From Bin5 sp009843665 (GTDB taxonomy: Bacteria; Chloroflexota; Anaerolineae; Caldilineales; Caldilineaceae), in assembly GCA_965220285.1 (NCBI GenBank), contig OZ244818.1, positions 620,001 to 684,000 on the forward strand: a stretch of 64,000 nt of DNA, read 5' to 3'. A program made the translations under genes and the position numbers. Below are positions 27,481-35,738 of this stretch, piece by piece. The stretch's first letter is position 1. Each line of letters opens with the position of its first letter. The notes beneath the pieces are model-generated. The model was not told where the DNA came from. It did no database searches and worked only from the letters and a program-made list of their open reading frames with translations.

Positions 27481-28629
27481 ATGCAACTGTCCGACGTTCG
27501 CCGGTTTACTCCCATAACGCAGGAGTATGCGTACTTTCAGAGCAGCGGGTTTTCGCCGAAGATGGAGCCGGTGATCGAGGAGACGAATCGCTGGGCGCAG
27601 TTTCAGAACGCCGGCGGTGCCGCGCCGGGGATTCACGAGAAGATGCTGGAGGGATTCGAGGCGACACGGGAGAAGGTCGCGCGGTCGATGAATGCCGATG
27701 CCGACGAGATCGTGCTGGGAGAGAACACGACGATCGGTATCAACATCGTGGCCAACGGGATCAACTGGCAGGCGGGCGACAACGTCATTTTGAGCGACAA
27801 GGAGCATCCGGGCAATCGGATTACGTGGTACAGCCATGTTCACCGGTATGGCATAGAGCTGCGATTCCTGGAGGTCGTGCATGATGAGGAGCAGATGCTG
27901 GAGCAGTTTGAGGGGCTGCTGGATGAGCGTACCCGGGTCGTTTCTGTCAGCCATGTCTGCCGCCGTACGGGCCAGCGGCTGCCGGCGCGGGCGCTGGTTG
28001 ACATCGCACATGATCGAGGTGTTCCGGTGCTGTTGGACGGTGCCCAGGCTTATGGTGCCGTTCCGGTAGACATGCGCGAGCTGAACTGCGACTTCTACGC
28101 TTTCAGCGGGCACAAGTACATCATGGCGCCTCAGGGCACGGGTGGCTTCTGCGTGCGCCGGGACATGATCCCCTGGGTGCAGCCGAGCTGGATTGGCTCC
28201 CATTCGCAGAAGGACTTCGATCTGGTAGGTGGACTCACGCTGCTGGACGAGGCAAAGCGTTTCGAGTTCGGGACGCGGAACCTTGCAGACCAGATAGGAT
28301 TCGGGAAGGCGCTCGACTGCTGGGCAGAGATCGGTTGGGAGAAGGTGTTCGCTTATATCGCCGATTTCACGGACCGGCTCAAGGCGGCCCTGCAGGAGGT
28401 CCCGGGCCTGAGGTTGCATACGCCGCTGCCCTACGGGAAATCGTCGGGCATCGTCACTTTCAGTCTTGGAAATTATACGTCTGCGCAGATCCAGGAACAT
28501 TTGAAGGAGAGAAAGGTCCTGGTGGCGCCGCTTGAGTTGGACGGCAGCATGATTCGCGTGTCCACGCACGTATTCAACAACGAGAGTGATCTGGAGCGGC
28601 TGGTCGGTGGGCTGCTTGCCATGAAGTGA
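27481..28629 (+). CDS. class V PLP aminotransferase (cysteine desulfurase/epimerase-like)
   Basis: A 382-residue fold-type I PLP enzyme. The Schiff-base Lys212 lies in FYAFSGHKYIMAPQGTGG; the PLP aspartate is in VPVLLDGAQAYG and the phosphate loop in LGENTTIGINIVAN. The N-terminus YFQSSGFSPKM is the usual substrate-side start. No catalytic cysteine loop typical of SufS is evident, so sulfur transfer is unlikely; it resembles the isopenicillin-N-epimerase or kynureninase side of the family. A GAGGAAGAGAAA site overlaps the 11-base gap after the 756-residue gene. A paralogue is at 32629. Confidence 0.87.
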   Translation: MQLSDVRRFTPITQEYAYFQSSGFSPKMEPVIEETNRWAQFQNAGGAAPGIHEKMLEGFEATREKVARSMNADADEIVLGENTTIGINIVANGINWQAGDNVILSDKEHPGNRITWYSHVHRYGIELRFLEVVHDEEQMLEQFEGLLDERTRVVSVSHVCRRTGQRLPARALVDIAHDRGVPVLLDGAQAYGAVPVDMRELNCDFYAFSGHKYIMAPQGTGGFCVRRDMIPWVQPSWIGSHSQKDFDLVGGLTLLDEAKRFEFGTRNLADQIGFGKALDCWAEIGWEKVFAYIADFTDRLKAALQEVPGLRLHTPLPYGKSSGIVTFSLGNYTSAQIQEHLKERKVLVAPLELDGSMIRVSTHVFNNESDLERLVGGLLAMK

Positions 28630-28743
28630 GCTGGCCGCTCAAACCAGGGAGCGACTCTCGCCTTGCGAATAGCGCCAGTTGCGGGGGTTTCAAGGGGTCG
28701 GTCAGGGGCGCGCAAATAAGCTTTGCGCGAGGGCCTCAGTTTT

Positions 28744-28772
28744 TTGACCGTAGCCACCGTTGGCGTTATACT
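28744..28772 (+). promoter_or_regulatory. sigma-70-type promoter of the third ABC operon
   Basis: TTGACC at 28744-28749, a 17-base spacer and TATACT at 28767-28772, followed by TGCTGCGG. Each hexamer is 5/6. The start codon of SBP 3 lies 79 bases downstream, the shortest leader of the five. Confidence 0.72.
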
Positions 28773-28851
28773 TGCTGCGGTTTTTCGCAATACCCCAACG
28801 ACAACAACCAAATATTTTCCAACCCAAAACCCATTGAGGAGACCTACAGTT

Positions 28852-30543
28852 ATGAACAGATTTGCCCCATTGATCGCGCTGTTGGCAGTCCTGATCATGG
28901 TAACCGCGGCCGGTTGTGCGCCCGTGGCGCCGGCGTCAGGGATGGCCGAAGAGGGAATGATGGAGGTTGTCAGCACAGGCGGCGTAGCCCTGCCTGACGA
29001 CGCTGCGCCTCTGGACCAGCAGGTGTTCCGCTCTGCCGGTATTGAAGGCAAGCATTTCGACACCATGCGCAATGAGTACGAAGGCTTCGCCTATGAGGCG
29101 ACGATCGAGCAGCTGGCCAAGATGGGACCGGAAGGCGATTGGCACCCGGCAGCGGCCGACAGCTGGGAGCTTTCGGATGATGGCCGTACGTGGACCTTCC
29201 ACCTGCGTCAGGACGCCATGTGGAGCGACGGCACGCCGGTTACAGCGGAGGATTGGGTGTACAGTTTCCGCCGATACCTGGACCCGGAGATGGCCAACGT
29301 TTACGCCTGGTTCCTATTTGACCTCGAGAACGGTGAGGCATACAACAAGGGCGAGGTTGACGTAGAGGAGTTGGGCGTCGAGTTGATTGACGAGTATACC
29401 TTCTCGCTCACGACCAAGGTGCCGATTCCTTACTACATGTTCAAGATCAACTGGCACGCGGCGCCGGTTCCCCGCCACATGGTGGAGGAGCACGGTGACG
29501 ACTGGGCCAACGATCCGGCTACGGCCCCGAGCAACGGCCCGTACCGCATCGCTGAGTGGAACCGGGGCAAAAACGTGATCTTCACGCCCAATCCCTACTA
29601 CACGGGAAGCTACCCGGCGACATTCGAACAAAGGATTCAGGTGATCATCCCCGAGGTCGGCGCGCCGCTGCTGCAGATGTATCAGGCCGGCGATATCGAC
29701 GGCGGGGTCGGCGTGACCGGCGATGACCTTGTGCAGGTGCTTGCGGATCCGCAGCTGAGCCAAGAGGCCTACATCAGCGTGATGAACCGCGGCGTCTACA
29801 TCTACATGAACCAGCGCACGCCGCCCTTCGACAACATTCTGGTGCGGCAAGCGTTTGCGCATGCGGTTGACCGCACGGCCCTGTGCGACAACGTCATGCG
29901 GGGAACCTGCATTCCCGCGCACGGCTTCCTGCCCAAGGACTTCCCGTGCGAGCGCAATGACGACCCCGAGTTGATCGCGTTCCAGAAATACGATCCTGAA
30001 ATGGCTGCGGATCTGATGGCGCAAGCCGGCTACCCCGGCGGCGAGGGCTTCCCCGAGCTCACGATCTTCACCAAGGAGGGTGAGTTCATCCGCGAAGCCG
30101 AAGCTATCCAGCGTATGCTGGCCGACAACCTAGGGGTTAAGCTCACGCCGCAAAACGTCGAGCGCGCCTTCTATGTCGACCAGATGCGCAACGGCGAGCT
30201 GAAAGTCGCCCTCAATCGCTGGGGGGCAGACTTCATCGATCCGAGCAACTTCGTGGACTGGTGGGACGATCCAGCCGCTTCCTACTTCACCGGCTGGACC
30301 GACGAAGAGTATCGCAACCTGATCGACACGGCCCGTCCGATGGCGATGTCGACCGAGCGTTGCGACCTCTATCACGAGGCCCTCAAGATCCTGGCGCGTG
30401 ACGCGATCGGCGTATTCGTGATGAATCCCGTACAGGCTGTCCTGTATAAGGACTATGTCTCAGGGCTGACCCTCACAGACGACGGCACACTTGGCGTCTA
30501 TAACATGATGCTCCTGGACAGCGCCTACATTACGGAAAATTAG
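28852..30543 (+). CDS. ABC transporter family-5 solute-binding lipoprotein (SBP 3)
   Basis: A 563-residue SBP_bac_5 protein. The frame is open back to 28723, across the promoter, but ATG 28852 has GAGGAG upstream and starts a proper Sec lipoprotein signal with lipobox TAAGC (Cys22). Markers are MWSDGTPVTAEDWVYSFRR, SNGPYRIAEWNRGKN and VRQAFAHAVDRTAL. The domain order matches OppA-type peptide-binding proteins. It contains internal cysteines near AVDRTALCDNVMRGTC that could form a disulfide. Its operon has permeases but no ATPases. Confidence 0.92.
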   Translation: MNRFAPLIALLAVLIMVTAAGCAPVAPASGMAEEGMMEVVSTGGVALPDDAAPLDQQVFRSAGIEGKHFDTMRNEYEGFAYEATIEQLAKMGPEGDWHPAAADSWELSDDGRTWTFHLRQDAMWSDGTPVTAEDWVYSFRRYLDPEMANVYAWFLFDLENGEAYNKGEVDVEELGVELIDEYTFSLTTKVPIPYYMFKINWHAAPVPRHMVEEHGDDWANDPATAPSNGPYRIAEWNRGKNVIFTPNPYYTGSYPATFEQRIQVIIPEVGAPLLQMYQAGDIDGGVGVTGDDLVQVLADPQLSQEAYISVMNRGVYIYMNQRTPPFDNILVRQAFAHAVDRTALCDNVMRGTCIPAHGFLPKDFPCERNDDPELIAFQKYDPEMAADLMAQAGYPGGEGFPELTIFTKEGEFIREAEAIQRMLADNLGVKLTPQNVERAFYVDQMRNGELKVALNRWGADFIDPSNFVDWWDDPAASYFTGWTDEEYRNLIDTARPMAMSTERCDLYHEALKILARDAIGVFVMNPVQAVLYKDYVSGLTLTDDGTLGVYNMMLLDSAYITEN

Positions 30544-30552
30544 TCTTGTGAC

Positions 30553-30595
30553 GAGGAGAGTGGGGAGGAGCAAGTCCTCTCACCTCTCCTCTTTT
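30553..30595 (+). terminator. hairpin between SBP 3 and its permease
   Basis: GAGGAGAG (30553-30560) pairs with CTCTCCTC (30584-30591), with a shorter inner stem in the loop, followed at once by TTTTC. It starts ten bases after the SBP stop and looks like a Rho-independent terminator placed inside the operon. Confidence 0.65.
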
Positions 30596-30636
30596 CATTC
30601 CTCTTCGCCCACTCTTCCACAAGGACGGAAGCACGG

Positions 30637-31578
30637 ATGACGCGCTATGTTCTGGGACGCTTCGCCGGCATCATTGGCGTCCTGTTTATTGTGTCGATCA
30701 TGATCTTTCTCATGATCCACACCATTCCGGGCGGCCCGTTCGACGCCATGCCGACGACATCCGAGTTCCGAGAAATTCCTGAACATATCCGCGAGAAGCT
30801 GATGGCCAAGTACGGCCTCGACAAACCGCTCTATGTGCAGTATTTCCGCTACATGTGGGCCGCGCTGCGCGGCGACTTCGGCATCTCCTTCCGCTATGGA
30901 GAGCCGGTCACGGATTTCATCAGCCGCTCCTGGCCGGCAACTGCGCAACTGGGACTGTCGGCAATGGCGATTGGCATACCAATTGGCATCGGTTTGGGAA
31001 TCCTTGCCGCGCTGCGTCCAAATACCTGGTTGGACTATCTGACTAACGTTGTCGTAATCACAACCTTTGTCACCCCGGTCTTCGTTATCGCAATTATGAG
31101 CATCATTGTTTTCGCGGTGATTTTGAAGTGGCTGCCTTCGGGTGGATGGGGAGAACCCAAGCAGTGGATCCTGCCCACCTTCGTCTATGCGGTCGGCCAG
31201 ATCGGAGGCATGGCCCGCTTCACTCGGGCCAGCATGGTGGACGCGATGCAGGCGGAGTATGTGCGTACGGCGCGGGCGAAAGGGCTGCGAGAGAGCGCGG
31301 TTGTGATGCGGCACGCCTTCCGTTCGGCGTCATTGCCGCTCGTCACACTCTTGGGGCCGATGGTAGTAAACCTGCTCTTAGGGTCATTCTTCATTGAAGC
31401 GATTTTTCGCATACCCGGCATTGGGGGTCAAATTACTCTGGCCCTCTATAATCGGGATTACCCGGTGATCATGGCGCTGATTCTGCTGTGGACCTTCGCC
31501 ATTGCCATCGCCTACCTCGTCACCGACCTGCTTTACGGCGTGGTCGATCCGCGCATACGTGTCGGCGGCACCATGTAA
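30637..31578 (+). CDS. ABC transporter permease, DppB type (set 3)
   Basis: A 313-residue six-helix permease. Helix 1 is at about residues 9-30, the coupling loop AEYVRTARAKGLRES begins at residue 206 and the pore-side motif reads FIEAIFRIPGIGGQ. The C-terminus LLYGVVDPRIRVGG is standard. A GGACGGAAG site precedes the ATG. The next gene starts 41 bases later without an ATG. Confidence 0.93.
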   Translation: MTRYVLGRFAGIIGVLFIVSIMIFLMIHTIPGGPFDAMPTTSEFREIPEHIREKLMAKYGLDKPLYVQYFRYMWAALRGDFGISFRYGEPVTDFISRSWPATAQLGLSAMAIGIPIGIGLGILAALRPNTWLDYLTNVVVITTFVTPVFVIAIMSIIVFAVILKWLPSGGWGEPKQWILPTFVYAVGQIGGMARFTRASMVDAMQAEYVRTARAKGLRESAVVMRHAFRSASLPLVTLLGPMVVNLLLGSFFIEAIFRIPGIGGQITLALYNRDYPVIMALILLWTFAIAIAYLVTDLLYGVVDPRIRVGGTM

Positions 31579-31605
31579 GACGCGCCTGAGACCGAATTAG
31601 GCGCC

Positions 31606-31611
31606 AAGGAG
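31606..31611 (+). promoter_or_regulatory. ribosome binding site that fixes an ATT start
   Basis: AAGGAG, a near-perfect Shine-Dalgarno sequence, ends seven bases before an in-frame ATT at 31619. An in-frame TAG at 31598-31600 bars any earlier start, and no ATG, GTG or TTG occurs in frame until 31760. Confidence 0.6.
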
Positions 31612-31618
31612 ATTTACC

Positions 31619-32542
31619 ATTTCCACCTCTCCGGCGAAGCAGAATGGTGGCAGCCAAAGCGCCGCCGCGCAGGCTGCCGCACTGGCCTTCGACCTGAACT
31701 CGCGGCCTCGAAACCTGTGGGGGGACGCGGCCAGGCGATTTTCACGCAATCTGCTGGCCATGATTTCCGTGTCTTTCGTCGTGCTACTGATCTTTCTGGC
31801 CCTGTTTGCAAATGTGCTGGCGCCGGAGGGCTATGACTACCAGCAGTACGACAAGACGTGGCTCTTCCCCTCGCTCGAACATCCGATGGGCACAGACCCC
31901 TTCGGTCGCGACATTCTGACGCGCGTCATCTACGGCGCGCGTATTTCGCTGGCGATTGGCTTTATCAGCAATATCATCGCCCTTGCCATCGGCCTCCCTT
32001 ATGGGGCGGCCGCGGCCTGGTACGGCGGCGCGGTCGACTTTGTTCTCATTCGAATCATTGAAATCATCAACTCCGTTCCCAATCTGTTGCTTGGCATTCT
32101 GATCATCAGCGTTCTGGGGCCGGGCTTTCGCAACGTTCTTTTTGTCTTCGCAGTCACCGGTTGGATGGGTATTGCGCGCCTGGTGCGAGGCCAATTCCTC
32201 TCCCTGCGCGAACAGGACTACGTGCTGGCTGCGACGTGTATTGGTGTACCCAACTACCGCATCATCATCCGCCATCTGTTGCCGAACACCTTGTCTCCGA
32301 TTATCGTCAGCGTAACGTTGGGCATTCCCGGCGCGATTCTGGGCGAGTCCGGCCTGAGTTTTCTGGGGATTGGCATAAACCCGCCGCTTCCCAGCTGGGG
32401 GCGTATGCTCAATGACTATCTCAGCGCGATCCAGTCGCACTGGTATCTGGCCTTCTTCCCGGGCCTGATGATCGCGTTGGCGATGTACGCTTTCACGCTG
32501 ATGGGAGACGGGCTTCAGGATGCTCTGGATCCGACGAAGTAG
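31619..32542 (+). CDS. ABC transporter permease, DppC type (set 3), probable ATT start
   Basis: From ATT 31619 the protein has 307 residues. The first in-frame ATG (31760) would begin inside the first transmembrane helix and drop the conserved N-terminal segment RNLWGDAARRFSRNLLAM. The frame is closed by TAG at 31598, so translation probably starts at the ATT that sits seven bases after AAGGAG; an unrecorded ATG-to-ATT change or read error is the alternative. Other features are normal: MGTDPFGRDILTRV, coupling loop REQDYVLAATCIGVPNY near residue 198 and GDGLQDALDPTK at the end. Confidence 0.8.
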   Translation: MSTSPAKQNGGSQSAAAQAAALAFDLNSRPRNLWGDAARRFSRNLLAMISVSFVVLLIFLALFANVLAPEGYDYQQYDKTWLFPSLEHPMGTDPFGRDILTRVIYGARISLAIGFISNIIALAIGLPYGAAAAWYGGAVDFVLIRIIEIINSVPNLLLGILIISVLGPGFRNVLFVFAVTGWMGIARLVRGQFLSLREQDYVLAATCIGVPNYRIIIRHLLPNTLSPIIVSVTLGIPGAILGESGLSFLGIGINPPLPSWGRMLNDYLSAIQSHWYLAFFPGLMIALAMYAFTLMGDGLQDALDPTK

Positions 32543-32628
32543 GCTATTACCGGGCGGACGAGACGCGGCGACGCGGTAAGTCCCCAGCGGCAAGAGCAGC
32601 CCCCTTCCACATTCAAACGGGTATTTTA

Positions 32629-33849
32629 ATGGACAGCGAACAAGGCGGGGCCGACGGCTGCCTCTTTGACCAGCTACGCGCCGAAATCCCTTTGACAAGC
32701 CAATACATTTATCTGAACAGCTGTACGTTCGGGCCTGTTCTGCGGTCAGTCCAGCGCTGCATGGCGGATGCGCTGCGGGAGGAGAACGAGGAGATCATCG
32801 CGATTCGCGGGAAGGAGGCGGGCGTTCGCTTCTATGAACGCGCGGAGAAGGCGCGTCAGAGCGCGGCGGAACTGTTGGGGGTCTCGGCAGCGAACGTCGC
32901 GTGGGTCTACAATACGACGACGGCTTCGCGGCTGGCGATCATGAGCGTGGACTGGCGGCAGGGCGACAAGCTGGCAGTGACGGACGTCGAACATCTCAGC
33001 ACGCACCGGACCGCGCGGGGACTGGCGCAAGGACGGGGGGTGGAGGTCACCGTTGTTCCCACGGCTGAGCCACATGAGGGAACTTACCGGGGCCCCTCGT
33101 ACTTCCTGGAGCAGTTGGACCAGATGCTGACGCATGGGCACCGGCTGCTGGTGATCAGCCATGTCTCCAATATTGACGGACGCCGGTTGCCGGTGAACGA
33201 AGCGACGCGCCTGGCCCGTTCACGCGGAGTCAAGGTCCTGGTGGACGGTGCCCAGTCGGTTGGCATGTTAGGGGTCGATGCGAAAGAGATAGGCGCCGAG
33301 TTTTTCAGCGGCTCGGTCCACAAGTGGCTGATGGGGCCGCCGGGGATCGGATTTCTGGTGGTTTCCGACGAGGGCAAGAAGGACTACAATCCTTTTCATC
33401 TCCCTCTGCCAACGGGCGCCGGGGGCCGTCCAGACGGCAGTCTGATGGCGGCGGGGGCCCTGAATGAGTTGGGTACGCAGAATTATGCTTTGCGCATCGG
33501 TGCGGGCGCATGCGTGGAGGCAGCGCAGCGAATAGGACTGAACAAGATAGAAGAGCAGTGTCGTTCGTTGACTGAGCGGTTGCGCGCCGGCTTGCGCAGT
33601 GTACCCGGGATCCGCGTCGCCAGCCCGGCGAAGTGGGAACACTCTTCGAGCGTGACGACAGTTCAATTGCAGGATGGGAGTCCTGACCGCTGTCTGAAGC
33701 TGGTTGAATGCTTGTTGGAAGAATATCGAATCGTCGTGAAATACCGTCCGGAGATCTGCGGAGTGCGCATTGGCGTTGCCGCATTCAATACGGCTGAGGA
33801 AGTCGAGCGGTTACTTACCGCACTGGGCCACCTTGTCCCTCAGGTCTAA
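32629..33849 (+). CDS. class V PLP aminotransferase, paralogue
   Basis: A 406-residue fold-type I PLP enzyme. Lys232 in FSGSVHKWLMGPPGIGF is the cofactor lysine, the PLP aspartate is in VLVDGAQSVGML and WVYNTTTASRLAI is the phosphate loop. The N-terminus YIYLNSCTFGPVLRSV matches the family start. It is a relative of the gene at 27481, and each follows a permease pair, which suggests that the modules were duplicated as units and then diverged. There is no SufS-like cysteine loop. Substrate unknown; an amino-sugar or beta-hydroxy amino acid is possible. Confidence 0.87.
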   Translation: MDSEQGGADGCLFDQLRAEIPLTSQYIYLNSCTFGPVLRSVQRCMADALREENEEIIAIRGKEAGVRFYERAEKARQSAAELLGVSAANVAWVYNTTTASRLAIMSVDWRQGDKLAVTDVEHLSTHRTARGLAQGRGVEVTVVPTAEPHEGTYRGPSYFLEQLDQMLTHGHRLLVISHVSNIDGRRLPVNEATRLARSRGVKVLVDGAQSVGMLGVDAKEIGAEFFSGSVHKWLMGPPGIGFLVVSDEGKKDYNPFHLPLPTGAGGRPDGSLMAAGALNELGTQNYALRIGAGACVEAAQRIGLNKIEEQCRSLTERLRAGLRSVPGIRVASPAKWEHSSSVTTVQLQDGSPDRCLKLVECLLEEYRIVVKYRPEICGVRIGVAAFNTAEEVERLLTALGHLVPQV

Positions 33850-33876
33850 ACAGCAGAAAGGAAGATTGAAACAACC

Positions 33877-35640
33877 ATGCCAGAGACAAGCAACCGCACG
33901 CCTATTATTTCGATCAACACGCCGACGCCCCCTCCCTACTGGGCGCTGCTGCAGTGGGAACTGATCCGCAGCCAAACAGAGGCCGTCGAGGAGTTTTTTG
34001 CCCGTTATTTCGACGAGCGCGGCTACCTGCTCTGCGTTCCTCGCTGGGGCGGCGATGACGGGCCGGACGATGCCGCTGAAAATCTGGCGGGATGGACCAT
34101 GCTGCACGCGCTGGGTGCGCCCGATGATGTAATGGAGCTCTATAAGAAGGGCTGGGAGGGTCATCTGCGCCAGTACACCGAGGCCAAGACGGTGGAGGTG
34201 CCGTTTGCTCGCGACGGGATGTATTACAAAGAGTTTCCGGTCATGTTTGACTGGATGCACAACGGCGAGGGATTCTCGGTTTTCTTTTTGCAACCGCTTT
34301 CGGACCCGTACGACCACCTGGCGCGGCAGAGGATGGAACGCTTTGCCGGTTTCTATATGGGCACCGATCCGCAGGCCCACAATTATGATCCAGAGCACAA
34401 GGTCATTCGCAGCATGTTCAACGGCAGCCGAGGCCCGCTGATGCGCAAGTCGACGGGCCTCGATTGGGTTGGCGATTCGCTCGAGATCGAGGGGCGCTTC
34501 AAGCCGGGGCACGGCGAGAGAAATTATACCGAAATGGTAGCCCATTTTGAGGAGTACAACGACGTTGTTGGCGACCACCCGCTCAATTTGTCGACGACGA
34601 CGCTGGCCTTCAACGCCTACATGCAGACCGGGGATACCAAGTACAAGGACTGGTTGGTCGATTATATCGACGCCTGGCGACAGCGAACTGCCGACAACAA
34701 CGGGATTGTCCCCACCAATATCGGGTTAGACGGCAGCATTGGCGGGGCATGTGACGGCAAGTGGTACGGCGGCGTCTATGGCTGGGGGTTTACGGTGACG
34801 GTGCCGCAGACGGGGGAGCTGGCGCACCGGCCGTTTTTCCTGAACCGCGTTCACTACGGCTTTGGCAACGGGTTGCTGATGACCGGCGACCAGAGTTTTG
34901 TGGACACTTGGCGCGGCGTCATCGAAACCGTCAACGCCAATAGCAAGACGAGCGGCGGACAGACACTTTACCCTCACATGTACGGGGACGAAGGCTGGTA
35001 TGACTACACGCCGGAGCCGTTCAGTACGGGGGCACTGGAAGTGTACTACTGGTCGATGGACCGGGCGGATCTGCCGCGCGTGCAGGAGAACGAGTGGGTG
35101 CAGTTTCTGGAAGGTGACAACCCTGATTATCCGGTCAACGCGCTGCTGGAGGATCTGAAGGAGGTGCGAGAGAGAATTGGCAAGGTACGGGGAGACAGCA
35201 GCTCGCCGGATACGCGCATGTCTGACGACATGAACGGCTTTAATCCCGCAATGGTGAGCCGGCTGACGGAGCTTATGCTGGGCGGCCTGCCGACGGAGCG
35301 GATGGGGTTTCCACTCCACAGTCGTGTGCGCTACTTCAGTCCGACGCGGCAGAGGGCCGGCATTCCGGAGGATGTCGGCGCGCTGGTCGAAAACATGAGT
35401 GACGACGAGATGACGCTGACGTTGGTCAATACCGACCAGCTCAAGTCGCGCACGGTCGTCGTCCAAGGGGGAGCCTACGCGGAGCATCAGTTCGTGAGCG
35501 TAACCCGAGACGGAGAAACGACCGCCATAGATGGCGATAACTTCACCGTGCGGCTAGGGCCGGGTTGCGGCAGCCGACTGCAGATCCGGATGACGCGCTA
35601 TGCCAACCGACCCACCTGCGTCTTCCCGTGGGATCGTTAG
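33877..35640 (+). CDS. unrecognised 587-residue protein, possible (alpha/alpha)-barrel enzyme
   Basis: I cannot name this protein. It is soluble, with no signal peptide. Its centre has repeated helix pairs such as NLSTTTLAFNAYMQTGD and YKDWLVDYIDAWRQ, alternating with aromatic, acidic loops (KWYGGVYGWGF, HMYGDEGWYDYTPEP), a pattern usual in (alpha/alpha)6-barrel glycosidases and lyases. The last 110 residues look like a small beta-sandwich (ENMSDDEMTLTLVNTD). The ATG has AAAGGAAG ahead. Lying between an aminotransferase and three sulfatases, a role in opening a sulfated glycan is attractive but unproven. Confidence 0.6.
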   Translation: MPETSNRTPIISINTPTPPPYWALLQWELIRSQTEAVEEFFARYFDERGYLLCVPRWGGDDGPDDAAENLAGWTMLHALGAPDDVMELYKKGWEGHLRQYTEAKTVEVPFARDGMYYKEFPVMFDWMHNGEGFSVFFLQPLSDPYDHLARQRMERFAGFYMGTDPQAHNYDPEHKVIRSMFNGSRGPLMRKSTGLDWVGDSLEIEGRFKPGHGERNYTEMVAHFEEYNDVVGDHPLNLSTTTLAFNAYMQTGDTKYKDWLVDYIDAWRQRTADNNGIVPTNIGLDGSIGGACDGKWYGGVYGWGFTVTVPQTGELAHRPFFLNRVHYGFGNGLLMTGDQSFVDTWRGVIETVNANSKTSGGQTLYPHMYGDEGWYDYTPEPFSTGALEVYYWSMDRADLPRVQENEWVQFLEGDNPDYPVNALLEDLKEVRERIGKVRGDSSSPDTRMSDDMNGFNPAMVSRLTELMLGGLPTERMGFPLHSRVRYFSPTRQRAGIPEDVGALVENMSDDEMTLTLVNTDQLKSRTVVVQGGAYAEHQFVSVTRDGETTAIDGDNFTVRLGPGCGSRLQIRMTRYANRPTCVFPWDR

Positions 35641-35738
35641 AGGGCTTGGGAAAGCTGGAAAGTCGATAGTTTGGGAATCGTTCCACCAACAGATTCTACG
35701 GGCGTACGCTCGGCCTTTAAGACGAGAGAGGCAAGTAC

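Noticed and set aside
27481..28629. sufS/iscS cysteine desulfurase
   Set aside because: No catalytic Cys loop is visible and no iron-sulfur assembly genes are nearby.
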